Assembly (NCBI GenBank): GCA_030512295.1
Contig: JAULSR010000001.1
Coordinates: 6,223,001 to 6,287,000, forward strand
Reading direction: 5' to 3'
Origin: Bombardia bombarda
Lineage: Eukaryota > Ascomycota > Sordariomycetes > Sordariales > Lasiosphaeriaceae
DNA: 64,000 nt
Part shown: positions 1 through 10,472 of the stretch, piece by piece
Layout: every line of letters starts with the position of its first letter
How positions within the stretch are numbered: the first letter of the stretch is position 1
The notes under the pieces: model-generated
The model's database searches: none
What the model was told of the DNA's origin: nothing
What the model saw: only the letters and a program-made list of their open reading frames with translations
Position numbers and translations under genes: made by a program

Positions 1-1304
1 TCTATGTTGTTTACGTAGAATTTTGTTTTTGATGTCGAGTTTGCTCTGATTAACGACTTTTCTGACAGGACTTGTTGATCAACACCGGGCACCCCGGCCC
101 TGAGTTGCTTGCCTGCTGCGGGACCTTCCCGCACAACACGTTTCGAACTCTCGTTCAAAGCTCTTGCTCCAAGGTGACGTACACCACCAGGCCCTCAAAC
201 AAGAGCCTGCGAACGAAAGCCTGCTAGGTTGGATACCAATCTTCAAGCTATAATCGAGATGCCTGCTTGGCATTTATCCCCGTGGTGTAGCTAGTAATGG
301 TATGTTGATATGATTGTGGTGTACAAATCTTGAAACTTCAAAAGAGCATACGTCAGCTCGAAATGGGACTTGGCGGAAGAGGGCAGCTGTGTAACAAAGA
401 CAGAGGCTGCATCACTACATCGCAGCCTCGCTTCTGTGAATAACCCAAGAGTACTGGTATGTATTTCGTCTGAGAACACAACTGCCCGCTTGCTCGAGGT
501 CTCCGTACCGTATGGATCATGTCGCATACAGTATGGCAGTTAGGGTTGTGGCTGCCTTGAACGGTGTCAGAGCTTCAAGCCCGGATAGAACGGCGTCATC
601 GGCTCAAGGAAATGCCCGCAATCGTATCTGAATACGCCAGATAGTCACCGTCGCCGATGAGCATCTCTGTGTATGACAAGGCTGCCGCCATGCGGAATGG
701 CATCGCAACATCTTGCCCAGCCACGCTGGGTTACGAGTGCTGCGGTGTGTGTGTGTGCTGTGGCCAACTCGACACCAACCTCGCGTCGATGAGTGAGGTG
801 CTGAGATTGGAAAGGCTTCAGTTCCTAAAGTGGTTAAAGCGGCAAGAAGATCCCTTGTTTCCTCCCAAATTAGGCGGTCTCGCCTGCCCCAGTGCCCCCC
901 CCCAGCTGGCCCCCCTAGGCAGTGACCCACAAACCTGTCGCCGCCCGCAGTCCCCTCAGCGCTGGCTGGCGTCTGCAGCCCACAACTTTCCAGTTGCCAG
1001 CTCTTGTGACATCGTCGCAGCGCCCCCGGAGCCCAGCCTTTCCTTCCCTCCTCGCACATCCTCCCGTCCCCCCCTCAAACCCACCCACGTCGGCCCAAAA
1101 GCTGACCTTAAATTCACCTCCCCTTTCCAACCTCCCGCTACAAACATCAACCAAATTTTTTTGTCTTTGCTCAGTCTCAGGCAAACCAATAACGCACCTT
1201 TGCTCCGTCGATCAGGGAATCGCACGAGCTTCTTTTCATCTTCTTCATTTCCACTTTGGACCTATCTTGACCTTTTCCCCCCAAAACCACCCTAATCTAT
1301 CACC
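1..1304 (+). promoter_or_regulatory. Upstream region of the actin gene
   Basis: No convincing gene is seen here. The open frames are short, on both strands, lack recognisable domains and overlap one another. The last ~280 bases before the actin ATG (about 1010-1290) are strongly pyrimidine-rich on the plus strand, with runs of C and CT, which is usual for the core promoter and leader of highly expressed filamentous-fungal genes. No clear TATA box was identified. Confidence 0.5.
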
Positions 1305-2919
1305 ATGGAGGGTATGTGCTGCAATCCCCCGAAGCTCGTCGCTGCATCCGACTCCGCCATGCGCGCCCGGGATCGTTGCGGCATCGTGGTGAACAGTAGC
1401 TAACCGAGCTTTCAATCTGCAGAAGAAGTTGCCGCCCTCGTTATCGACAATGGGTAAGAACAGGAACCCCGCCTTCGGCCTCCTCACCGACTCGCTGTTG
1501 CACCAACCCATCACCGCCAACCTGCCTCTTCCCACCCCTCTCCATGCCCACAAACAATCCTCATCAATACCAAGATGATGACACGGTACTGACAAGCTCC
1601 CAGCTCCGGCATGTGCAAGGCCGGTTTCGCCGGTGACGATGCTCCCAGAGCTGTTTTCCGTAAGTCTTGTGGCTCCCTTTCTTCCAACAGAAATAACTCG
1701 AAATCGAAAAACCCGACCATCCAGCGGGCTACCTATCCCATGCCATCGCTATCCGTGGCATTTTAAAATGCCAGAAGAAAGAAACTAGGCTAACATAACG
1801 ACTCTCAGCGTCCATCGTCGGTCGCCCCCGTCATCATGGTATCATGATCGGTATGGGACAGAAGGACTCGTACGTCGGTGATGAGGCGCAATCCAAGCGT
1901 GGTATCCTTACCCTGCGCTACCCTATTGAGCACGGTGTCGTCACCAACTGGGACGATATGGAGAAGATCTGGCATCACACTTTCTACAACGAGCTGCGTG
2001 TTGCCCCCGAGGAGCACCCCGTTCTGTTGACTGAGGCCCCCATCAACCCTAAGTCCAACCGTGAGAAGATGACACAAATCGTCTTCGAGACCTTCAACGC
2101 CCCCGCTTTCTACGTCTCCATCCAGGCCGTCCTGTCGCTCTACGCCTCCGGCCGTACCACTGGTATCGTTCTTGACTCCGGTGATGGTGTCACTCACGTC
2201 GTGCCTATCTACGAGGGTTTCGCCCTTCCCCACGCCATCGCTCGTGTGGACATGGCCGGCCGTGATTTGACCGACTACCTCATGAAGATCCTGGCCGAGC
2301 GTGGCTACACCTTCTCCACCACGGCCGAGCGTGAAATCGTCCGTGACATCAAGGAGAAGCTCTGCTACGTCGCTCTTGACTTTGAGCAGGAGATCCAGAC
2401 CGCTGCTCAGAGCTCCAGCTTGGAGAAGTCTTACGAGCTCCCCGATGGACAGGTTATCACCATCGGCAACGAGCGCTTCCGCGCCCCCGAGGCCCTCTTC
2501 CAGCCCTCTGTTCTGGGTCTGGAGAGCGGTGGCATCCACGTCACCACCTTCAACTCCATCATGAAGTGCGATGTCGATGTCAGAAAGGACCTCTACGGAA
2601 ACATTGTCATGGTAAGTTTTTTTTAATTTTTTTTCAAATCGACGAGCTCGTTATTTTGCCGTGTCAAGTTTGCTAACACATGCTCCAGTCTGGTGGCACC
2701 ACCATGTACCCCGGCCTGTCGGACCGTATGCAGAAGGAGATCACTGCTCTTGCTCCTTCTTCCATGAAGGTCAAGATCATTGCTCCCCCAGAGCGCAAGT
2801 ACTCCGTCTGGATCGGTGGTTCCATTCTCGCGTCGCTGTCGACGTTCCAGCAGATGTGGATCTCGAAGCAGGAGTACGACGAGAGCGGCCCGTCCATTGT
2901 GCACCGCAAGTGCTTCTAA
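1305..2919 (+). CDS. ACT1: Actin (gamma-type, cytoskeletal)
   Basis: Structural ATPase of actin filaments, cables and patches, and a subunit of chromatin remodellers. Five exons are supported: 1305-1311, 1423-1453, 1604-1659, 1809-2611 and 2689-2919. Joined they give 375 residues, exactly the family length, beginning [20 protein letters not shown] and ending in the conserved SGPSIVHRKCF. The nucleotide-binding loop ([19 protein letters not shown]) is assembled across exons 2-3. The first exon encodes just over two codons, so automated callers may miss it. All introns have GT...AG ends, and phases fit (2, then 1, then 0 at the later junctions). Identity to fungal actin is near complete over the big exon. 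A further intron lies in the 3' UTR immediately after the stop. Neighbour on the other side is a convergent release-factor gene. Confidence 0.98.
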
Positions 2920-2920
2920 A

Positions 2921-2998
2921 GTAAGTTGGTGAAGTGTGATTGATTGAATCGTATTCCCCTGAACAACCAAGTTTACTAACGGGGTTTCTCTTGTTCAG
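2921..2998 (+). other. Probable intron in the actin 3' UTR
   Basis: One base after the TAA stop (2917-2919) is a consensus donor GTAAGT. A branch-site word TTTACTAAC lies at 2971-2979, and a pyrimidine-rich TTGTTCAG acceptor ends at 2998. This gives a 78-nt intron of the size and grammar of the coding introns. Because it starts less than 50 nt after the stop, it should not trigger nonsense-mediated decay under the usual distance rule. Confidence 0.75.
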
Positions 2999-3492
2999 CG
3001 CTATAATTGGGCAATTAGACGATGAGGGCAAGCCAAGGCCGACTCCGAGCATATCAGCCGCGTCCGGGACCCCCTTGGCATGGCGCATGTATCCTGGACG
3101 AGTCTCATATTTACGAAAAGAGTTGACCCTGGTCAGAGGGTTGGTGGGGCGTCTATTCTCGGGTTGGAAGACACGGAAGTACGTTCTTGTTTCCTAGGCA
3201 GGCGGGTGCAAGTGCGATAAGTGTACGTGCGCCTAGTATACCGAAGTTGATCATACACTATTTTACTTTTTTTGCACCTTACCAAGCCATTGTGGATGAA
3301 GTACCGATATTTGCTTAGTTGCCCTTTTCTTTTTACCGTCAACGCGTTGTGTTTTAGAGGTCGACAGTATGAATAAATACAAAAGGAGTTGTTGGATGGA
3401 GTAGCATCTCTGCGGTGGAAATAACAACAACCTAAAGCTTTATATGGGTTTGCATTATAAGCACTGTTTATGTTTGATTCTAAGTATGCAGG
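2999..3492. other. Convergent 3' region between actin and the release-factor gene
   Basis: This holds the 3' UTR and termination region of actin (plus) and of the minus-strand release factor. It is AT-richer than the flanking exons, with T-runs and AATAAA-like words (for example gaataaatac near 3370). No gene is seen. Confidence 0.5.
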
Positions 3493-4175
3493 TCAAGGTT
3501 CTGGTTTCCTAGTCTCTTGTGTGGTGTTTGCGCCTTGCTCCTTTGCGGCCGCCTCTGATGTTGTCGTTGTCTCTGCTGCTGCCGCAGCCGCAGCAGCCTC
3601 CTCTTCTAGCTTTCGGTATTTCCTACGGCTCTTCTTGGCCGCGCTATCGGACCTCTTCTTCTTGTAGTCACCTACGATGATGGTGCGGCTCTGGTCCCCG
3701 TTGAACATGACGTCGAGCTTGGCGGCCAGCAGATCGCGGGCGATCTTGCGGTTCTGGATGCGTGATCGGGTGGCTTGGCATTTGACGACGAGGCCGGTGG
3801 GTATGTGTTTGAGCTGGACGGCGGAGGAGGTTTTATTCTGCAAAGAGTTTGTTAGAGTAGTCTCGTTTTGTGACATGTTATGCGAGAGAGGAAGTAACGT
3901 ACAATCTTTTGGCCGCCAGGGCCGCTGCCCTTGAGAAAGGACTCGTCTATCTCGTCTTCCGGAGGGGGCTTGGGTCGTGTGGGCATCTGTTTAATGGGGC
4001 GGGCGGGGGTGGTGGTGAAGGTTCTCGTCGTTGTTGTCGTAGGAGAGAGAGCTATAGCTGGTGATGCTATGGTGCGGGAGCTTTCATGGCGGCGAGGAGG
4101 GACGGCGCCGCCACCGCGCCCGCCACCGCGCCCGCCAAAGCTGCCGATGAGAGCGGAGGCTGCCCGTCGTAGCAT
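3493..4175 (-). CDS. Mitochondrial class-I release-factor-like protein (C12orf65/MTRFR, Rso55 type)
   Basis: Likely hydrolyses peptidyl-tRNA on stalled mitochondrial ribosomes. Two exons: 4175-3903 and 3837-3493, joined in phase 0 across an intron with GTACGT donor and TTTGCAG acceptor, giving 205 aa. The catalytic GGQ motif is seen at residues 87-89 in the context KGSGPGGQKINK, with the intron splitting the motif context directly after GGQKI. The next block (HIPTGLVVKCQATRSRIQNR) is the conserved core of this short family, which lacks the codon-recognition domain of RF1/RF2. The first ~60 residues are rich in R, S, T and A with no acidic residues before about residue 31, as in a mitochondrial targeting signal. 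The tail is basic and then Ala/Thr-rich, with a run of nine alanines, which is unusual. The paralogous ICT1/Pth4 group is the alternative; the long presequence and short core favour C12orf65. Confidence 0.82.
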
Positions 4176-4828
4176 AGTAGATTATTCCATTAGTCAGTTT
4201 GAATTGGTCGAGTATATCTTTGAAAACTAACAGTCTGTCAGTCTTGAAGGCGGTCGGTCAATTGCCAGCAACCGAGTGCCATCATTGACGACGACCAGCC
4301 CACCACCCGGGCACCCCACAGAGCAGCTGCTGCACACTACCTACAGTGCATAGAGGCACTAAACTTTACCGTGCAGGCGACTTTGCGTTAATCCGTTAAC
4401 ACCGCTATAGGAATTGTGGCACACGCGTCCTGACCGATAGTGGCCAATCAGGAAACAGGAACCCCTTGGTTACCTGCACTTTTTAGTCTAGGGGTCGGTG
4501 CCCAGCAATCCGGGGCCCAGCCAGCCCAGCCAAGCCAGCCAGGGGGCCGGCAGCGGCTTTGGCGGGCGCAAAGTGGTACCTAGTTCTAGGGCGATTCTGA
4601 GACGTGCCGCGACGGGAACTACGGGACGACAACTTTTTAACGATTACGACCTCCTACCGATTTACCCCATTCACGTTGATTTGTACCACAGTGGTATAGT
4701 GCGTTTCTGCTTCAGTCTCTGCGATTGATTACGACGACGATACGCACACGAACAACACATAGAAGCGTGTAACGGCAAAACGATCACGACTTCTACACAT
4801 ACCTATCTCTCCCCCCAAGCAAGCAATA
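4176..4828. promoter_or_regulatory. Divergent promoter region: release factor (-) / SPT small subunit (+)
   Basis: 653 bp between two divergently transcribed starts. It contains a CCAAT box (tggccaatcagg, about 4441-4452), a tandem CCAGCCAGCC-like stretch near 4515-4545, and a C-rich leader (ctccccccaag) just before the plus-strand ATG. No gene was recognised. Confidence 0.5.
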
Positions 4829-5270
4829 ATGGCGTCGTACCTCGAATCATTCAGCAAATGGCTGCAGCTCAAGATCTACCAGCTTGAGGTGACGCTCAGC
4901 GTCTACATCTTTACGCCGACTGAGAAGTTCTTTTTCTGTAAGCCAGCCCGTTCGCCCATTCGTCTTCCCTCTCGCCCCCTTTCTTTGGTACATGCATGTA
5001 TGGGCTTGACTGACCCGAAATACAGACTCGGTCCTCTTCCTCATCGTCTCCCTCACCGGCATCGCCACCGTCCTCTACCTCCCCCAGCATGTGCAGTTCA
5101 TCGTCGGCCGCGCCTGGTTTTACATGCATGGCGACACGCAGGACGCCATCGTCTCGGAGCTGTCCAAGGGGAGCGCGACTGCTGCCGCCGTGAAGTCTTT
5201 GGTGGGGACGGCGACCGCGGCGGCGCAGGCCGTGGTGGAGAGCACGACGGGGGTTGTTCGGGAGCTTTAA
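4829..5270 (+). CDS. Small subunit of serine palmitoyltransferase (SPT_ssu-like)
   Basis: Probable small activating subunit of ER serine palmitoyltransferase, the first enzyme of sphingolipid synthesis. Two exons, 4829-4937 and 5026-5270, give 117 aa; the intron (GTAAGC...TACAG) splits the Tyr codon after EKFFF. The N-terminal half matches the family pattern: an amphipathic start (WLQLKIYQLEVTLSVYIF), the TPTEK step that corresponds to the EPWE of human ssSPTa, one membrane segment (about residues 36-56, FYSVLFLIVSLTGIATVLY), then LPQHV. The C-terminal ~45 residues are Ala/Thr/Val-rich and go beyond the ~70-residue animal proteins. The assignment is by family pattern, not to a characterised fungal protein; yeast Tsc3 is too divergent to compare by eye. 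Confidence 0.85.
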
Positions 5271-6202
5271 AGCAAGCAAGCTTAAGTGCTGGCGGTGTTG
5301 GATTTACTTGACCTGGACTGGGTTGGGTTCCAACGCTCGACAATGAGGGAGTGAAATAATCTGAGAGAGGGGTTGAGTACAGCATTTGATGGGTGATGGA
5401 CGGAGATGGGCTGGGTGCGTGAGTGGGGAGGGGGAACAACGAGTAATGGGTTGATGGAGAGATGGACGGACGGACGGAGGAATAAATAGGAATGGGGCGG
5501 CTTGTTACAATCTGGCTTCTTTATCATATCATAAAGGTCATAAACAGGGGGTGGATTTACATATTGACTGACTATCACCGAGGCAAGGAGGTTGACGATG
5601 ATGTGTTGCATACACAAGCCAGGGTCTTTCGGCTTGTCTGTCCATATCAGACTCAGCTGCTCAAAACTTGTTGCGCGATGCATATGTCAGTTAGCAGCTA
5701 CCCGGGGCTTTAATATCTAATATTGTATGTGGGTGTGTACCTTGGCTGATTGGGATCAGCTAGGGAGCTTGTCATTCGGGCGTTATGGGACTGTAGATAC
5801 ATTGATACATAATGACTGGCAGATATCTGAGTTATGCACAGCCCGTCTAGGATGGCTCATATGGGTGAGGCTAGAGAAGAGGCGGAAGTGTGATTGTAAT
5901 CTCTTTTCTCCTTCCCTCTCTTGACTACTTTATACAACGGACCGTATCTTGTGTGGAGCAGAAACCTCTGGTCATTAACTTGGATCCTCGGCATGAACGC
6001 AGAACGAATACCTTGTTGAGAGCATGGTACACATTCACGGGTGGAAAGGGGAGTTGGAAAGGGGGGACGGCAAGGCAGAGAGAGGCTTGGGGAACAGACG
6101 TAAAAAGAGCACCCATAAACGAGCAGTTCAAGGACAGCCAGCCGCTCACCCGTCTACGCTTCCTATCCATGCTTCTTAACTCATTTATCATTTTCCAGCT
6201 TC
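5271..6202. other. Convergent 3' region between SPT small subunit and ELP2
   Basis: 932 bp between tail-to-tail genes. Open frames are short and overlap in both directions, without domains. It contains G-rich short tandem words (ggacggacggacgg near 5463-5476). Presumed 3' UTRs and terminators. Confidence 0.5.
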
Positions 6203-8943
6203 CTAGACAGAAAACGAATATATGCGAAGCGACCCATCCTCCCCAGCAACAGCAAGCTCCCTCCCCTCTGTCCCTTCATCAGCCCCCTTTGTACCCCTGT
6301 CGACCGGCCGCCACGCAAGCTGCGTCACCGCCTTGGGCAGCCACAGCTCCGACCGCACCTCTATCGTAGAAGCGATAGCAACCCGCCCGCCCTCGCCGAC
6401 CTCGACGGACAAAACAACAAGCTTTCCCGCCTCAGTCCCGACAGCGAGCAGCAGCTTTCCGCCGGCCGTCGGCGCCGGCGCAAAATCCAGCGCCGTCACG
6501 GCATGCTCCTCGGCCACAGACTGCGCGAGAGTAAACACGAACTTTGCATCTCCTCCCTCCGCCGCCTGTGTCGTCCCAGACCACAGCTTGACCTGCTTGT
6601 CTCGCCCCGCTGTCGCAAACACACTTGTCTTCTTCTTCTCGTCTGACTCTGACAGCAGTGGCGCCCACGCGGCATCCAATATCATGCGCGAGTGGCCCTT
6701 GGGGTTCGATTGCAGCGTGGTATACCCACAGCCACCTCCAGCAGCGGGCTCTCCGTCCTCGCCAATGCTGCCATCCCTCTCAAACACAGCCCACTGCCGA
6801 TCACGGCCGACACTCAACAGAAACCTATCATCGGCAGAAAAGCGCAGCCGCGTGACAGTAAGCGTGTGCGCCGCCAGGGGAGGCTTCAACTCCGTCCAGC
6901 CGCGCGTCTCAAAGATGCGGATGACGGCGTGGTTGAGGCTGCTGGCCTTGCAGGCGCTGGCGATCAGGCGCCCGTCGTGGCTGGCGGCGAGGCACGAAAT
7001 CTCGTAGCCGTGGCCGTACAGCTTCTCCACCTCGGGCCACAGCGTGTGCCGGCTCAGGCTCTCCTCGAAGGGCGGGTGCGCGATCTCGAGTGCGGACCGG
7101 CGCACCATGCTAGCGGGGTCGAGGGCCTCGCGCTCGCTGGCCGCGCCGGGCTGCTGGCCGGCCATGGCCACAGCAGAAGGAATCTCGGCGTCGTCGTCGA
7201 TCACGTCGATGGCCTTGTTGGAGAGGCCGAGGACGGGCATGTTGGCGGCATCGGGGAAGGCGTCTAGGTTGACACCGTTGCTGCCCTCGTCGCCGGCGCC
7301 GGCGCTGGTGAGGCGGTTGAGCATCTTGGCAACGGCCTTGGGCTCGGTGAAGACGCGCATGAGCTTCTCGTCGGCGCCTGAGACGAAGGACGAGGCGCCG
7401 AGCGAGTCGATGCAGTTGAGGTCATAGCCGTGGATCTGGGGGCGCGACATCTCGTGCCACGTAGCGTTGCTGCTGTTGCCCTCCTCAGAGCCGGCGGTCC
7501 ACTGGGCGTGGAGACGGGTGGTCTGGTCTGAGCTGGTAGAGAGCAGGTAGGCGCCGTCGCGCGACCAGGAGATACCCGTCACGGCGCGGGTGTGGCCCGA
7601 CACGGCGTAGTTCTGCCTCCACTCGTCCTCATCCACGTTGTAGTCCCAGCGCCGCCAGCTGCCGGTGCGGCCGAGGGTGGCGATAGACGTGCCCGAGGGA
7701 GACCAGAGACCGGTCCAGAATCCGCCGATGCTGCCCGTGGCCGTGGTGGCGCCCTTCTCGCGGCTGACCTCGCCGAGGCGGGCGACCGTGATCCAGATGC
7801 CCGACTCGGCGTCCGACTGCCAGATGGACAGGGAGTTGTCGGCTGAGGCCGAGAGTAGCTGTAGGCCGTCGTCGGCGGTGCGCGCCCACTTGGCGCTGTA
7901 AATCCAGTCCTCATGGCCGAGGAGAAGGGCCTCGAACATGACGCAGTACTGCTGGCTGCTGCCGCCCGCGTTTATCTTGTGGATCTTGTTGCCCGGCATC
8001 AGCGCCGTCAGCGACACGTCCATGCCCGCGGCGTTCAGGGCAGACAGGGCCGAGCCCTGGTGGATACGCCACAGGCGAATGTACTTGTCCTGGCTGGCCG
8101 ACGCCAGCAGGAGGTCGCTCCCGGCCTCCGTCTTCTCGCGGACAAAGTCTAGCGAGCGGATCCAGTTTTCATGGCCCGGAAGCGTGGCCTGCAGGGTGAA
8201 TTCCAGCCCGGCACCGGTTGTGAATATCTGTACGGCGCTGGAGGTGCCCGCGACGGCGAGGACGAAGCCATCTTGGTCGTCGCCAAGCGAGCTCAGGGCC
8301 AGGGCAAGAGGATAGTAGCCTTTGGTGGTCTTGATGGTCTGGAGGAGGGTGACCTGACCAGCCTCGAGGGCCCAGACCTTGACCGTGGCATCTGCTGCCC
8401 CTGAGACGAAGACACGCTTGGTCCCGGTGGGGGATTTGAGGGAGGTAATGCAGTTGATGGGCGCCGTGTGCGCTTCCTGTATTGTCTGGTGACATGAGGC
8501 CGTGCCGGCCGCTTGGTCCAAGGCCCAGACGCGGATGGACTGGTCATCGCCGCCGGTGACGAGGTGGGTGTATGTCTCGTCGGCGAGTCTGGGGAGAAAT
8601 TTGACGGCTCGGACCTGTGCTGTGTGTCCGCTGAGTATCCTGGTGATTTTGCTGGATGCTGCCTGGACACATGTCAGCATTGTCTCTTTTTAGATCTCAT
8701 AAAAAGACTAGTGATTTTGACTTTTTTTCTTGCAATACAAATCCGAAACTCAACCCCAAACCACAACAGCAACCAACTGATTTAATCACACAAAGAGTTA
8801 CTTACTGCTGTGTCCCAAAGACAGACATTGCTGTCTGCGCCAAAGGCAACCAGGTCCTTGTCGTCCTCTCCCCAGTCGGCGGCAGCAGGGTATCTGTTGG
8901 CACCAGCCGAGAGATATCGACTGTCTACAGTGATTTCGGCCAT
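6203..8943 (-). CDS. ELP2: Elongator complex subunit 2 (WD40 protein)
   Basis: Scaffold subunit of the Elp1-Elp2-Elp3 core of Elongator, which installs the 5-carboxymethyl group from which mcm5U/ncm5U is made at the tRNA wobble position. Two exons: 8943-8806 (46 codons, starting MAEITVDSRYLSAGANRYPA and reading AADWGEDDKDLVAFGAD) and 8662-6203, joined in phase 0 to give 865 aa. The intron has a GTAAGT donor and GTCCAG acceptor. Many WD40 blades are visible across the whole length, each ending in W-type strands: LVTGGDDQSIRVW, FVSGAADATVKVW, LASASQDKYIRLW, LLSASADNSLSIW, VFATAGRDKQVKLW. The N-terminal SAGANR...AADW signature and two-propeller length are diagnostic of Elp2 over other WD proteins. 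It is divergently transcribed with URM1, a partner in the same modification. Confidence 0.96.
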
Positions 8944-9620
8944 GGTTCATCTTCTTGCAGCCTTCTGCTGCTGCTGCATCTGTGTGTTCTGGGCCTGGGT
9001 GTGTGGATGAATGAGTGAGGGTGTGTGCGTCCTTTTGATTGGCTCACGCCCGGCGTTTTGCAGGATTTTTAGGTGAAGAAGCGCTCTGTCGCCTGAGGCC
9101 CCTAAGCCTTAAGTGGGGCAATCCATCGTCCATGGGATGAGGTACCTGTTGCAACCACCAAGGTACCTGCAATTCAGCACAGCGCAGTGCCGCACAGTCA
9201 CACTCAGTGGCAGAGTTTAAAGTCAGTCACCCTGTCGCCCCCTGACTGCCGTGCCGTGTGTCCCGCTGCGTCGGGCTGCCCGCGTCCAAAGTTAGGTTAG
9301 ATTTTTGGGGGGTGATTTTTCCCTCATTGCTTTTTTAACCCTTGGTGCCCGTCCATCCCCAGATTCCGTCCCAAAGGTAACGCTATCGATCGGGTATTTT
9401 AGCTCTGATTAATTGAAGCGGCACAGAGCGCCAAACAAACGCACACTAGGACTTTTTACCCCTTGTCAGCTTCACCCCAACAGGCAACTACACACGACAG
9501 ACAAGCACTGGCTAGGTTCATTCCTGCCTACCTTTCAAACAAACCCCCAAAAGAATCACGAAATAAAAGTGCCTTGAAGAGAAGGAGATACCTCAACTCA
9601 ATCACAAACCCATCGTCATC
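8944..9620. promoter_or_regulatory. Shared divergent promoter of ELP2 (-) and URM1 (+)
   Basis: 677 bp separate the two ATGs. An ATTGG (CCAAT on the minus strand) is at 9038-9042, ~95 bp upstream of the ELP2 start. Two AGGTACCTG words lie near 9139-9170. The URM1 leader (about 9480-9620) is CA-rich. No TATA box or other gene was recognised. Confidence 0.6.
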
Positions 9621-10472
9621 ATGTCTTTGACGATCCCAATCACTGTCGATTTCTCGTGAGTCAAAAGAAAACCCAACCGCAACAAGCACCCCACCATCAC
9701 TACCATCACTACCATCACCACCACCACCACCAGTCTACTACCCCCACGTCCCGGACTCAGCGTCTAGGGTCTCAGCCTCCTTTCAGCCCTCCCGAAAAGG
9801 AGTTCATTCGATCCATGTTCCATGCTCTCTCTTTGCCATCTGCATGTATTGAGTGTCTCCATGGGCATGTACGGAGAAGTGAGACCAGGAGATGGGAAAA
9901 GGGAAAAGGGGTGGTGGGTTGGGGGGGGGGGGGGGGGGGGGGGGGGCATTGTACACCACTGCACAATACACCACTGCGCAACAAAACATACATGCTGACT
10001 GACCATGGGTAAAAAGTGGTGGCCTGGAGATGCTCTTCTCGAACAAACGGCGCCATTCCCTGTCGATACCAGCCCTCTTCACCGAGGAGAAGGATGGCAA
10101 GGGTGAGGGTGAGGGTGAGGGTGAGGAGGAGGACAAGGGCAAGCCCGTCACCATCGCCTTCCTTGTCGACTACCTCTGCAAAAACTTCATGAAGGACCCG
10201 CGAAGCGACCTCTTTGTGCTTGACGGCCATATGTATGTCTCTCTCATTTCATGCATGCATGCACGCACGCACACATTCACTCACTGATTTGACCTGTCTT
10301 TCTCCTTCTGCTTGGGACTTGTGCTAATCGAATTTTTCTTCCATCGTGCATCAGTCGACCCGGCATCCTTGTACTCATAAACGAGGCTGACTGGGAGCTC
10401 GAGGGCGAGGAGACGTATGAGATCCAAGCTGGAGACAACATACTGTTTGTCTCAACCCTTCACGGGGGCTAG
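9621..10472 (+). CDS. URM1: Ubiquitin-related modifier 1 (tRNA thiolation sulfur carrier)
   Basis: Sulfur carrier whose C-terminal thiocarboxylate supplies sulfur for 2-thiouridine at U34 of Lys/Glu/Gln tRNAs; it also conjugates to proteins. Three exons: 9621-9655, 10017-10232 and 10355-10472, total 122 aa. Diagnostic features: IRPGILVLINEADWELEGE in the last exon and the terminal STLHGG with the C-terminal Gly-Gly. Exon 1 encodes MSLTIPITVDFS, the first beta strand, continued by GGLEMLF. A lineage-specific acidic loop, roughly residues 29-46 (GKGEGEGEGEEEDKGK), is inserted between the first hairpin and the helix; it lengthens the protein from about 99 aa in yeast. Intron 1 is long (361 nt) and holds CAY repeats and a 26-G run; its retention would stop translation at the second codon of the intron region (TCG TGA). 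Confidence 0.96.
9921..9946 (+). repeat. Poly-G tract (26 G) in URM1 intron 1
   Basis: 26 uninterrupted G on the plus (sense) strand, preceded by a G-rich purine stretch (gggaaaaggggtggtgggtt). It lies ~70 nt upstream of the intron acceptor. Homopolymer length is prone to sequencing or assembly error, so the exact count is uncertain. Confidence 0.85.

Noticed and set aside
1805..2539. 244-codon minus-strand open frame opposite actin exon 4
   Set aside because: It is a shadow of the actin reading frame, caused by strong C/G third-position bias; no domain or splice context.
9656..10012. 118-codon His/Gly-rich frame after URM1 exon 1
   Set aside because: It lies wholly within URM1 intron 1, begins with GTG and results from CAY and G repeats.
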